In this document: piece after piece, positions 26,279-35,137 of the stretch
Position numbering within the stretch: position 1 is the first letter of the stretch
Layout of the letters: each line of letters begins with the position of its first letter
Assembly: GCA_944322745.1 (NCBI GenBank)
Contig: CALUPV010000005.1
Span: 1-64,000, forward strand
Direction of reading: 5' to 3'
DNA: 64,000 nucleotides
Origin: Candidatus Gastranaerophilales bacterium
GTDB taxonomy: Bacteria; Cyanobacteriota; Vampirovibrionia; Gastranaerophilales; Gastranaerophilaceae
Position numbers and translations under genes: made by a program
The notes under the pieces: model-generated
What the model was told of the DNA's origin: nothing
The model's database searches: none
The model's input: only the letters and a program-made list of their open reading frames with translations

Positions 26279-26854
26279 ATGAAAATTTCAAGAGCTGGAA
26301 ATAGTGCATCCTTCGGTAAAACAGCTGTATTATCGTGTATGTTAAAACAACAACCTGGGAAAGATAAGGTGAGTGCGACATTATATAAAATGGATCCGCA
26401 TAAATTGTCTGATATAGATGATGTTAGATATAGCAAAAATACAAGATGTATTCGCAATGATTTCTTTAAAGCAGTTGAAGAACGACATCCTAATAGAGAA
26501 TTTTATCTTTTGCAAAATGATAAAACAAAAGAAGTGATTTGTTGTGCACAAACATCTCATCATTTTAGGTCATCGGATGCTCAAAATCCTGGGTTATCTA
26601 CTTTAATTGATGAAATTGGTGTTAATTATAATTATGTAAACGGTGCTGAACCCATGTTGGCATATATTGTAAAACGTGCTGGTGAAAGATTTGATTCAAC
26701 AGTCTATACTGCTTTTACACAAGATGAACTACCTTCCTTAAAAAGAGCCAAATTTTCAAAAACAAATCTTGGTGAGTTTTATATTCCGGAAAAACGATAT
26801 AATACTCTGATTGATCAGGCAGAAAGGCGTTCACAGATTGAGTATCTTGTGTAG
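26279..26854 (+). CDS. GNAT-like protein with N-terminal SFGK motif
   Basis: A 191-residue protein. I chose ATG 26279, with AAGGG 8 bases upstream, because an earlier in-frame start has no ribosome site. The N-terminus is MKISRAGNSASFGKTAVLS, so the SFGK motif is at residues 11-14. The body has an acetyltransferase-like order: EFYLLQNDKTKEVICCAQ strands, GAEPMLAYIVKRAGE helix after a conserved Gly, and SLKRAKFSKTNLGEFYI near the end. The acetyl-CoA loop is not canonical, so the GNAT assignment is tentative. Confidence 0.65.
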   Translation: MKISRAGNSASFGKTAVLSCMLKQQPGKDKVSATLYKMDPHKLSDIDDVRYSKNTRCIRNDFFKAVEERHPNREFYLLQNDKTKEVICCAQTSHHFRSSDAQNPGLSTLIDEIGVNYNYVNGAEPMLAYIVKRAGERFDSTVYTAFTQDELPSLKRAKFSKTNLGEFYIPEKRYNTLIDQAERRSQIEYLV

Positions 26855-27099
26855 ATTTTATAATTTTCTATAAAATGTTGTATCATTTTTCTTATAATGA
26901 TATTATTCTTTTAGATATTATGATGCATCCAACTAGAGTCTTTATTAAAAATTTATGTAACTTTTTGTAAATTAAATGAATATTTTTATTCTAAATATAA
27001 TAAGTTTTTTTTTTAGAGGGTTTAAAGCGAATGCGTCCTTAAAATATAAATGTTATATGTGTTATTAGATAGAGAGGGCATAGTGAAAGGAAATCTCAA

Positions 27100-28944
27100 A
27101 TGATTAACAAAATTGATTCAGTAAACTCTAACATTAAATTTCAAAGTATACCTAGAGTTAAATCAAATGTAAAACAAGAAAGTAATCCTATTGTAAAACC
27201 AAGTGAGTTACCTGGTGCTGGTTTTGTAAATGCACTTCAAGCTTTAAATGGAGTAAAAACTGCTCATACTGTAAGTTTTGGTACTGGCGCTAATGGCTTT
27301 ACAGATTTAGAAGCTTCAATAATTAATGATAAAGAAATTAGAATTCCTAATCTTCTGGATATAAATGAAACAATTGATTTACCATTAAAAGAAATGCCAA
27401 AAGGAAAAGAAAATCTTAATGCTGCAGGATTAAATGTTGTGAAATCTGTAGAAGATGGATTAGATGTATATAGAATATCAAATGATAAGGGGCATACTAT
27501 TTTTGTTGGTAGAGTAGACCGTTCTAAGACTGATTTGCCAATCGTTACATATAAACAAGGTAAGTTCATGCCTGAAATTACAGTAAAAGACCCTTCTTTA
27601 GATGGTAAGTCTATTAAAATGTTAGCCGGAAGTCGTATTAAAGGTGATGGTTTTGATTTAAAGATGGTTGGTGATTATCAACCTACTCCAAATGGTGATA
27701 AGAAGAATGTTTCATTCAAGGGAAGAACAGTTATTACTACATTAAATAAAGAGCCAAGAACTCTTAATGCTGTTGATTCTTATATGAAATCAGGCTTGCA
27801 ATCTGAAGCTGTTAAAGGGGATTATGCAGATGTTGTTCAAGCTGATGATCCAACTATAATTATTCCGGCTGGCGGTTTTGGAGAAAGGTTCTTTAATATA
27901 ACGAGAGAATTTGAAAATAAACCATCTGGTAAATTACCTACTGATAATAATTATAGAATTATTGCTACAGCTTTAAACTTAGCTGCTTCAGCAGGTGTAT
28001 TAACTGGTGGAGAAGGCGACTCTGTCAGGTATTTGAGTCAAGCACATGATATTCCTAATGGCGGCAATACTCGTTTTGTTGATAAATATAAGACAGACGG
28101 CGGTGCTATTGCTGAAGGTTTGAAAAGAGATATTATCCGTAATGACAAACCGGCTATCATATTAAATGCAGATATATTTACAAATGCAGATATAAGCCGT
28201 ACATATAATGCTTTAAAAAATCTCCCCCATGCTGCTTTAGTAATTCCTTATTATCCTGTAAATCCTGAAAGAGCAAAATCCTTTGGTCTATTAGGGGTAG
28301 AAAAAGACGATAATGGAAATCTTCAAATAAAGGAATTTTTAGAAAAACCAAAATATACTTCAGATGCTCCTATTCCTACTGATTTCGTAGAGCCAGGTTC
28401 ATATGATAAAGCTATGGATGAATTTAGAAAAGTTCAAACTGCATTAAATCCTAATGATGAAAATTCATATTTGGCAAATCCAGGTTTCTATTTCTTAAGT
28501 CCTCAAGCTTTAAAAGTACTTACAGCCAAAGGTATATTGGATCCTGCGAAAACAGGTCTTGGGGCTCATGTTATGCCTGAAATTGTTAGACTCGCAAATG
28601 AGGAGAAACTTCTTGATGAAGAAGGAAATGTGATGAAGGTTTATACAGTACCACTTGAAACAAAAGGTGGCAAACCTGCTGTGTGGGATGATATTGGTAC
28701 AGCTGAAGCCTATTTAAAATTGATAAAAGATGTTGCAAATGAATTTAGAGTTCATGGTAATACTACTGAAAACAAATATTATGGTATACCTGAGTTCTTA
28801 ATGAACGATTTTGCAAATAATACTGATTTGCAAACCGGTATTGTTTATGATTCCGAAAAAGCAAAAAATTCATTCTCTGAATTCTGCAAGAAATATAATG
28901 TGGACTTTGCAGAAGGGAATATATTTGTTGCAAGCCCAAACTAA
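27100..28944 (+). CDS. sugar-phosphate nucleotidyltransferase with long tagged N-terminus
   Basis: A 614-residue protein. Residues 1-245 are unique and contain the motif class three times (IKFQS at 12-16, VSFGTG at 58-63, VSFKG near 205). Residues about 248-560 are a nucleotidyltransferase domain: IPAGGFGERFFNITREFENK followed by a GlgC-like KLP and YRII, an Asp in LNADIFT, FLEKPKY, NPGFYFLS and VWDDIGTAEAYLKL. This matches ADP-glucose or UDP-sugar pyrophosphorylases, which make activated sugars. Its neighbourhood contains the GH13 enzyme, also tagged. AAAGGA precedes the ATG. Confidence 0.82.
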   Translation: MINKIDSVNSNIKFQSIPRVKSNVKQESNPIVKPSELPGAGFVNALQALNGVKTAHTVSFGTGANGFTDLEASIINDKEIRIPNLLDINETIDLPLKEMPKGKENLNAAGLNVVKSVEDGLDVYRISNDKGHTIFVGRVDRSKTDLPIVTYKQGKFMPEITVKDPSLDGKSIKMLAGSRIKGDGFDLKMVGDYQPTPNGDKKNVSFKGRTVITTLNKEPRTLNAVDSYMKSGLQSEAVKGDYADVVQADDPTIIIPAGGFGERFFNITREFENKPSGKLPTDNNYRIIATALNLAASAGVLTGGEGDSVRYLSQAHDIPNGGNTRFVDKYKTDGGAIAEGLKRDIIRNDKPAIILNADIFTNADISRTYNALKNLPHAALVIPYYPVNPERAKSFGLLGVEKDDNGNLQIKEFLEKPKYTSDAPIPTDFVEPGSYDKAMDEFRKVQTALNPNDENSYLANPGFYFLSPQALKVLTAKGILDPAKTGLGAHVMPEIVRLANEEKLLDEEGNVMKVYTVPLETKGGKPAVWDDIGTAEAYLKLIKDVANEFRVHGNTTENKYYGIPEFLMNDFANNTDLQTGIVYDSEKAKNSFSEFCKKYNVDFAEGNIFVASPN

Positions 28945-28962
28945 TTCGGTAAAAGAAAGAGT

Positions 28963-28988
28963 AAAGACCGCTAATATTAGCGGTCTTT
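28963..28988. terminator. bidirectional terminator
   Basis: A near-perfect palindrome with AAAGACCGCTAA and its complement, flanked by A and T runs. It serves the nucleotidyltransferase and the convergent antiporter gene. Confidence 0.9.
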
Positions 28989-28997
28989 TTCTTCTAT

Positions 28998-30587
28998 TTA
29001 TTTAGTGTAAAAAACTATTGTGTCACCTTCTTTTATTTCCGTGTCTCCATTTGGAACAAAAGAAGCAGTGTCTCGTTTAATAATTGCTATAAGAAAGTTT
29101 GATGGAAATTCTATTTCTTTTATTTTTTTGTTTACCCATTCACTATTTTTATCTATTAAAGTTTCTGAAAGACTTATGTCATAATTTGATTTGACAACTG
29201 TTGTACCTATTAATATTTCATCTCCTTCTTGTAAAATAGTTTCGCCTTTTGGAAAAATCTTTTCATTATCTCTATTTATCACCAAAATAAGAGAATTGTC
29301 ACTTAAATTTATTTCTTTTAGAGAATTTCCAATCCAAGGATGAGAGTTTTGTATTAATATTTTATTTAATGTAATAGCTGCTTCTTGCTGATAATCATTA
29401 AATGTTTTTCTTACATCCGATAAATTGTCAATCATGGATGTTCTTTTTGCAATTATTGGTAATAATGAACCCTGTAATGTAACAGATATAAGTGCTACAA
29501 CAAATACAATGTGAAAAATGTCATATTTCATTGATGTGCATTCCGAAACGACTAAGATTGCAAAAACTATTGAAGCCGCACCTCTTAGACCGGCCCAAGA
29601 TATAAAATTTATTTGATTTAACGTTGCTTTAAATGGCAACATAATAAGAGTAACGGCTAAAGGTCTTGCTATAAATGTTAGAAAAACAGTAATAAGTACT
29701 GCAGGCATGAGTATTTCAGGAATTTTATGCGGAAAAGAAAGAAAACCTATTAAGAAGAAAATAACAACTTGTGATAATGATGTAATTCCATCAAAGAAAT
29801 ATATTAAGTTTATTTTATTTTTAATATCACTGTTTCCAAGTATAATTCCCGTTAAATAAACGCTTAAGTAACCGTTACCACCAATTAAATCTGTTAATGA
29901 GAAAGATAAAAGCGCCACGGCGACGACAAATATTGTATCAGTACCTTCTGTTATTAATTTTGTTTTTTTGAAAATAAGAATTGCTGCAAATGCTATGATT
30001 ATACCAAAAAAGACTCCAAAAATTATTTGTTTAAAAAGTAATGGTGTAAGAGAATAAAAACTGCCGCCTTTTATTAGAATAATACCTAACATTGTAAGAA
30101 GGTATGCAAAAGGGTCGTTACTTCCACTTTCCATTTCAAGAAGAGGTGCTGTATTATATTTTAAATTTAATCGTCTTGAACGTAATATTGAAAAAACAGA
30201 TGCTGCATCTGTGGAACTAATTATAGCTCCTATAATAAAACTTTCTGCAAATGGTATTTTTAATATATAGTAACAAAATAATGTTGTAAAACCTGCGGTT
30301 AAGGCAGTTCCGACAGAAGATAATAATATAGCTTTTATTGTGATTTTGTTGTCAGGTTTTTTAGTACAAAAACCGCCATAGAATATTATGAATAATAATC
30401 CAACAGAACATAGTTTTGATGTTAATTCATAATCATCAAAAGAAAGTTTCAAAAGTCCGTCTGAACCAAATATAATACCTAAAAACATAAAAAATACAAG
30501 GGCCGGTATTCCAAGTTTATTTGAGAATTTATTGGTAATAATACAAGAAAAAATTACAATTGCGCTAAATAATATTATTAACGACAT
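28998..30587 (-). CDS. CPA1-type cation/proton antiporter with TrkA-C domains
   Basis: A 529-residue inner-membrane antiporter. About 12 transmembrane segments occupy residues 1-385, with the conserved GSNDPFAYLLTM motif of NhaP/CvrA-type transporters. The C-terminal 145 residues hold two TrkA-C-like beta domains (LILVINRDNEKIFPKGETIL and FLIAIIKRDTASFVPNGDTE) that bind regulatory ligands. It probably exchanges K+ or Na+ for protons. The single TTAGG-type start site has AGGTCC upstream. Confidence 0.88.
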   Translation of the reverse strand: MSLIILFSAIVIFSCIITNKFSNKLGIPALVFFMFLGIIFGSDGLLKLSFDDYELTSKLCSVGLLFIIFYGGFCTKKPDNKITIKAILLSSVGTALTAGFTTLFCYYILKIPFAESFIIGAIISSTDAASVFSILRSRRLNLKYNTAPLLEMESGSNDPFAYLLTMLGIILIKGGSFYSLTPLLFKQIIFGVFFGIIIAFAAILIFKKTKLITEGTDTIFVVAVALLSFSLTDLIGGNGYLSVYLTGIILGNSDIKNKINLIYFFDGITSLSQVVIFFLIGFLSFPHKIPEILMPAVLITVFLTFIARPLAVTLIMLPFKATLNQINFISWAGLRGAASIVFAILVVSECTSMKYDIFHIVFVVALISVTLQGSLLPIIAKRTSMIDNLSDVRKTFNDYQQEAAITLNKILIQNSHPWIGNSLKEINLSDNSLILVINRDNEKIFPKGETILQEGDEILIGTTVVKSNYDISLSETLIDKNSEWVNKKIKEIEFPSNFLIAIIKRDTASFVPNGDTEIKEGDTIVFYTK

Positions 30588-30664
30588 AGGACCTCCAAAC
30601 TTGTTTTATATTATCAAATTCGGAATAAAATAACAATTTAAATATTTTTTATTAAATTATGTCG

Positions 30665-33079
30665 TTAATCTGCATTAGGTATATCATTTATAATGCTCAA
30701 AGTAGATTTAATATATTCTTGAAGAGCAATCGGATAGTTCTCTTTACTGCAAGAAATCATATATTCTTTAGCATCATTTCTTGCCATTTCCAATATATAT
30801 AAATCTTTTGTTAAATCAGCCAGATGAAGTTCAACCAAACCACTTTGTCTTATGCCTAAAAATTCTCCTGGACCTCTAATTTCTAAATCTTTTTCGGCTA
30901 TTACAAAACCGTCATTTGTTTGAACTAAAACATTAAGGCGTTTAATTGTATCTTCATTCTTTGTTGAAGAAATTAAAATACAATATGACTGAAGACTATT
31001 TCTGCCAACTCTGCCCCTTAATTGATGTAATTGAGATAGTCCAAATCTTTCTGCATTTTCTATCATTATTACTGTTGCATTAGGGACGTCAACACCTACT
31101 TCAACAACTGTAGTACAAACTAAAATATCATAAATCTTATTTTTGAAGTCTGACATAACTTTATCTTTTTCTTCTGTTTTCATTTTACCGTGCAAAAGTC
31201 CTATACTAAAGTCTGAAAAAATGCTTTTTTTGAGATTTTCAGCTTCTTTTGTTGCAGCTTTTGCAGATAATGTTTCAGATTCATCGATTAACGGAAAAAC
31301 AATGTATGCTTGATGTCCGTTCATTATTTCTGTTCTTATTAGATCATATGCTTTTTTTCTTTGTGATGATGTTAATAAAGCGGTTTTTATAGGTTTTCTT
31401 CCTTTAGGTAGTTCATCAATAATTGTTAAATCCAAATCACCATGTACAGTAAGCGCTAATGTTCTGGGAATTGGGGTTGCTGTCATTGTAAGCATTTGTG
31501 GTACTTCCGCTTTGTTCTTCAGTAAATTCCTTTGCTTTACTCCAAAACGATGTTGTTCATCTATAACTATTGCCCCAAGGTTATTAAATTCAACGTTTTC
31601 TTGAATTAATGAATGTGTTCCAACTGCAATATTAATTTGTCCGTTTCTTAAATCTTTTTCAAGTTTTTCTTTTTGCTTCTTTGAGTTTGACGATGTAAAT
31701 AATGCAACATTTATACCTAAAGGTGTCAGCCATTTTATAAAGTTATTAAAATGTTGTTGAGCTAAAATTTCCGTGGGGGCCATTATTGCTGTTTGAAAAC
31801 CATTCTCTATTGCTGCTAAAAGCATTATGCAAGCAACAACAGTTTTCCCGCTGCCAACATCTCCTTGTAATAATCTTTGCATTGGTTTATCAGAATTAAT
31901 GTCATTTAAAATTTCATTTACCGCTCTTTTTTGTGCATCAGTTAATTCAAAAGGAAGCTCTTTTATGAAAGTCTGCACTAAACCGTTATCTCGTATATTT
32001 AGTGCAACAGTTTTATATGATTTTGCAGTAAGTTCTCTTAATGAAAGCATTTTTATTTGTAATAAAAATAGTTCTTCATATACAAGGGCAAATCTTGCTT
32101 TTTCTAACTGAGAAGTATCTGGTGGAAAATGAATTACTTCAATTGCTTTTTTTCTATCTGGCATTGAGTATTTTTCTATTAATTCTTCCGGAATGAGATT
32201 ATCTATATATGGTTTGTATTCTTCAATTGCATTATGAATTGCTTTTCTTAGCGCTTTTATATTTAAGTTTTCAACCAAAGGATATACTGGTACTATTCTT
32301 GCTATATTTAAATTTTCTTGTTCTATAATATTTTCACCTAAAACTTGAAATTGTGGTTTATCTATTGTCATTTTTTTTGAATATTTGTCAAATTTGGCAC
32401 AGCCAGATACAATAATTGAAACTCCTTTTGGAAATTGAGCTTTATATCTTTCTAGGGAATATTTGTTAATTTTAGAATAAAAGAAATTTAAATCTAATGT
32501 TCCTGATTCATCACTTACTGTGACTTTTATTATTGTTAAATTCTTCTTTGTTGTATAAGCGTTTAGAGCAGATATTCTGCCATATATTGTGACATTTTCA
32601 TTTTCTTTCAATGATTTTATTAAACATCGAGAAGAATAATCTATATATTTTTTAGGAAAATAGCTTATTAAATCATATATTGAAAAAATTCCAAGTTTAT
32701 TTAGTAAATATCCGAACTTTGGTCCGACACCTTTTAACATAACCACATCAGAATCAAAAATAGATTTTATATTCTTTTTAGAGTCTGTTTCATTATCTTT
32801 ATCAGAAGATAGTTCTTTTTTTAGCATAGTTATAAATCGGTTAATTGTTTTTTTTCTTTGAAAAATATTTTCTTGAGGATAGAATCCAAAAGCTTCAATA
32901 ATAGGTAGCCATTTGGGATTTTTTCCTGATAATTTATATATTAATTTTATTTGTTTTATCATAAAGCCGGAAAAAGCTGATTCTTTTCCCATTATATTTA
33001 TAAACTTATATTTTTCTTCTACTTGAATTGCACGCTTGATTTGTTCTATATCAATTCTGTTAAGATGATTATCAAACAT
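30665..33079 (-). CDS. recG: ATP-dependent DNA helicase RecG
   Basis: An 804-residue RecG that remodels stalled replication forks. Helicase motifs are visible: Walker A GDVGSGKTVVA, Walker B DEQH (VIDEQHRFGVKQR), TATPIPRTLAL and QLRGRVGRN. The wedge/OB domain is in the first half. It is about 100 residues longer than E. coli RecG because of an N-terminal helical extension. Its ATG overlaps the stop of the upstream cyclase gene (TAATG), so it may be translated by coupling. Confidence 0.96.
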   Translation of the reverse strand: MFDNHLNRIDIEQIKRAIQVEEKYKFINIMGKESAFSGFMIKQIKLIYKLSGKNPKWLPIIEAFGFYPQENIFQRKKTINRFITMLKKELSSDKDNETDSKKNIKSIFDSDVVMLKGVGPKFGYLLNKLGIFSIYDLISYFPKKYIDYSSRCLIKSLKENENVTIYGRISALNAYTTKKNLTIIKVTVSDESGTLDLNFFYSKINKYSLERYKAQFPKGVSIIVSGCAKFDKYSKKMTIDKPQFQVLGENIIEQENLNIARIVPVYPLVENLNIKALRKAIHNAIEEYKPYIDNLIPEELIEKYSMPDRKKAIEVIHFPPDTSQLEKARFALVYEELFLLQIKMLSLRELTAKSYKTVALNIRDNGLVQTFIKELPFELTDAQKRAVNEILNDINSDKPMQRLLQGDVGSGKTVVACIMLLAAIENGFQTAIMAPTEILAQQHFNNFIKWLTPLGINVALFTSSNSKKQKEKLEKDLRNGQINIAVGTHSLIQENVEFNNLGAIVIDEQHRFGVKQRNLLKNKAEVPQMLTMTATPIPRTLALTVHGDLDLTIIDELPKGRKPIKTALLTSSQRKKAYDLIRTEIMNGHQAYIVFPLIDESETLSAKAATKEAENLKKSIFSDFSIGLLHGKMKTEEKDKVMSDFKNKIYDILVCTTVVEVGVDVPNATVIMIENAERFGLSQLHQLRGRVGRNSLQSYCILISSTKNEDTIKRLNVLVQTNDGFVIAEKDLEIRGPGEFLGIRQSGLVELHLADLTKDLYILEMARNDAKEYMISCSKENYPIALQEYIKSTLSIINDIPNAD

Positions 33080-35043
33080 TATTTTATACTCAAAACTTCA
33101 TATATATCTATTGGTTTGGATTTTCCTTTAATGCTTACTTTGCTTAATTTTACAACTTCTACGTGATCTTTAACAAATTCATATGTTGACTCACTTATTA
33201 AAAATTGTGTTTTTAAAATTTGATTATATGATTCAATACGGTAAGCTAAATTTACATTATCGCCAATAACTGTGTATTCTAATCTTTCTTCAGTTCCTAT
33301 GTTACCGGCAAAAACTTCTCCGGTATTTACCCCAATTCCTATATTTATTATTGGTTTTCCTTCTTGTACAAGTTTTTCTCTTAGTATTTTTATCTGGTCA
33401 ATAATTTCAATACCACAATTAATAGAATTCATAGCGTGTTGAGAATTTTTTATTGGTTCCCCAAATACTGCTAATAAACCGTCTCCCATGTATTTATTTA
33501 CTATTCCGTGGTATTTACCGATAATTGGTTCAATAGTTGAAAAATACTCATTTAAAATTGATGAAACTTCTTGCGGAGATAGTTCTTCTGAAATTTGTGT
33601 AAAATTCCTTATGTCAACGAATAAAATTGTTACAACTGCTCTTACTCCACCTAATTTGAGTTTATCTATATCAGATACAACTTTTTTCATTACATCTTTG
33701 GAAACATATTTCCCCATAGCGTGTTTTAACATTTCGGTTGTTTTATCTGTTGTAATAATTGAATATATATTTTTTAAAAAAGCGACTGTGTACATTGTTA
33801 TAACAGGTGTAATTGGTGGAATATAAATGTAAATAAAATATTCATATAAATAGTAAGAGAAATAAATCAATGACAGTAGGGTTGTAAATAGTAGATTATT
33901 CTTAAAGTTTCTGAATCCTCTTACTATGAATAAACAAAAAATAAGTGTTATAAAAATGGTATAGTCATTGTTATTCTTTGTTTTGAATTTATTATTAAGC
34001 ATATTGTCAATCATTGTAGCGTGTACATCAATATCAGCCTGCTTCTTGAGAATTTGAGTTTCACTTAATTGATCCCATACATTTTTATCAGCATTTAAAC
34101 CAACTATTACTATTTTGTTTTTGAATGCAGAAGGGTCGATTTTTGGTTTTTTGCCACTTTTTATTGCATAATAAGAGACTAAAACATCTCCGGCAGAATA
34201 TGTTTTATGTGAGTAGTAGTCGCTTGTTGGTTTATACCAATTTAAATATGATATGAAACTAAAAACATTATTACCGATGTAATCTTTTCCTTTTGTATAA
34301 AAAATAGGCATTTTCAGTGATAAACAATTATCTGCAGAACACAAATAATTATCATAAAGAATAAATGTATTATTCCCTGTGTACATGGAATATGCACTGA
34401 GTGCAATAGAAGGGAAGAATTTGCCGTTAAAGTATACAACTGGCATATAATTTCTGACAATTTCGTCATTATCTTCCGGAATTATTGATGAAGCAAGAAA
34501 TTTTGTATTTAATAGCAAATCTTTAGGTAACTTTATTATTGCTTTATATGATGGTATCAATTTCTTTTTTGTTTTATTGATAATTTTTATATTAGATTTT
34601 TTTTCAAATATAGGAACATATTCTTGAGGTAAAACATCTCCTGCAACATTTGAGTTTAAAAGTATATAGCTATTAATAAGTTTATTGTGTTTCTTTAAGT
34701 TTTTATAAAATATGTCATCAGATTCTGGATTATATGTGTCTGGAAAAACTATTAAATTTTGGAAAACAATAGATCTTGCGCCTGCTTCTTTCTCTAAGAA
34801 ATAAAATATATCAGTAAATAAATCTTTCCTCCAAGGCCAAGGTATTTTATTTAAAGACTTATTGTCTATAACAACTAATACTACTGTATCAGATGTTTTT
34901 TTGTTTTGAATATTTGATAATATTTTTACAAATGTATCATTTACTTTGTTGTCAAGATGATTAGATGACAATATATAGATAGTAAATGAAACTATGAAAA
35001 AAATGAATACTATTAATAATTTTGACGTAAAATTTCGATTCAT
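33079..35043 (-). CDS. CHASE2-domain class III adenylate/guanylate cyclase
   Basis: A 654-residue membrane cyclase. TM1 is at about residues 9-27, a CHASE2 domain follows to about 345 (TVVLVVIDNKSLNKIPWPW), three TM segments span about 352-425, and the cyclase domain is at the end. Its metal Asp residues lie in ILFVDIRNFTQIS and KYMGDGLLAVFG, and VIGDNVNLAYRIES is the standard substrate loop. It is likely to make cAMP from an external signal. It sits directly upstream of recG with a one-base overlap, an unusual pairing. Confidence 0.92.
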   Translation of the reverse strand: MNRNFTSKLLIVFIFFIVSFTIYILSSNHLDNKVNDTFVKILSNIQNKKTSDTVVLVVIDNKSLNKIPWPWRKDLFTDIFYFLEKEAGARSIVFQNLIVFPDTYNPESDDIFYKNLKKHNKLINSYILLNSNVAGDVLPQEYVPIFEKKSNIKIINKTKKKLIPSYKAIIKLPKDLLLNTKFLASSIIPEDNDEIVRNYMPVVYFNGKFFPSIALSAYSMYTGNNTFILYDNYLCSADNCLSLKMPIFYTKGKDYIGNNVFSFISYLNWYKPTSDYYSHKTYSAGDVLVSYYAIKSGKKPKIDPSAFKNKIVIVGLNADKNVWDQLSETQILKKQADIDVHATMIDNMLNNKFKTKNNNDYTIFITLIFCLFIVRGFRNFKNNLLFTTLLSLIYFSYYLYEYFIYIYIPPITPVITMYTVAFLKNIYSIITTDKTTEMLKHAMGKYVSKDVMKKVVSDIDKLKLGGVRAVVTILFVDIRNFTQISEELSPQEVSSILNEYFSTIEPIIGKYHGIVNKYMGDGLLAVFGEPIKNSQHAMNSINCGIEIIDQIKILREKLVQEGKPIINIGIGVNTGEVFAGNIGTEERLEYTVIGDNVNLAYRIESYNQILKTQFLISESTYEFVKDHVEVVKLSKVSIKGKSKPIDIYEVLSIK

Positions 35044-35137
35044 ACACTAATTTTAAACAATTATAATAATTTTGTAAAAATTTTAACTATTAGTAATGAA
35101 AGATGAAATATGCTAACATTACGATTAGGATATCTGT

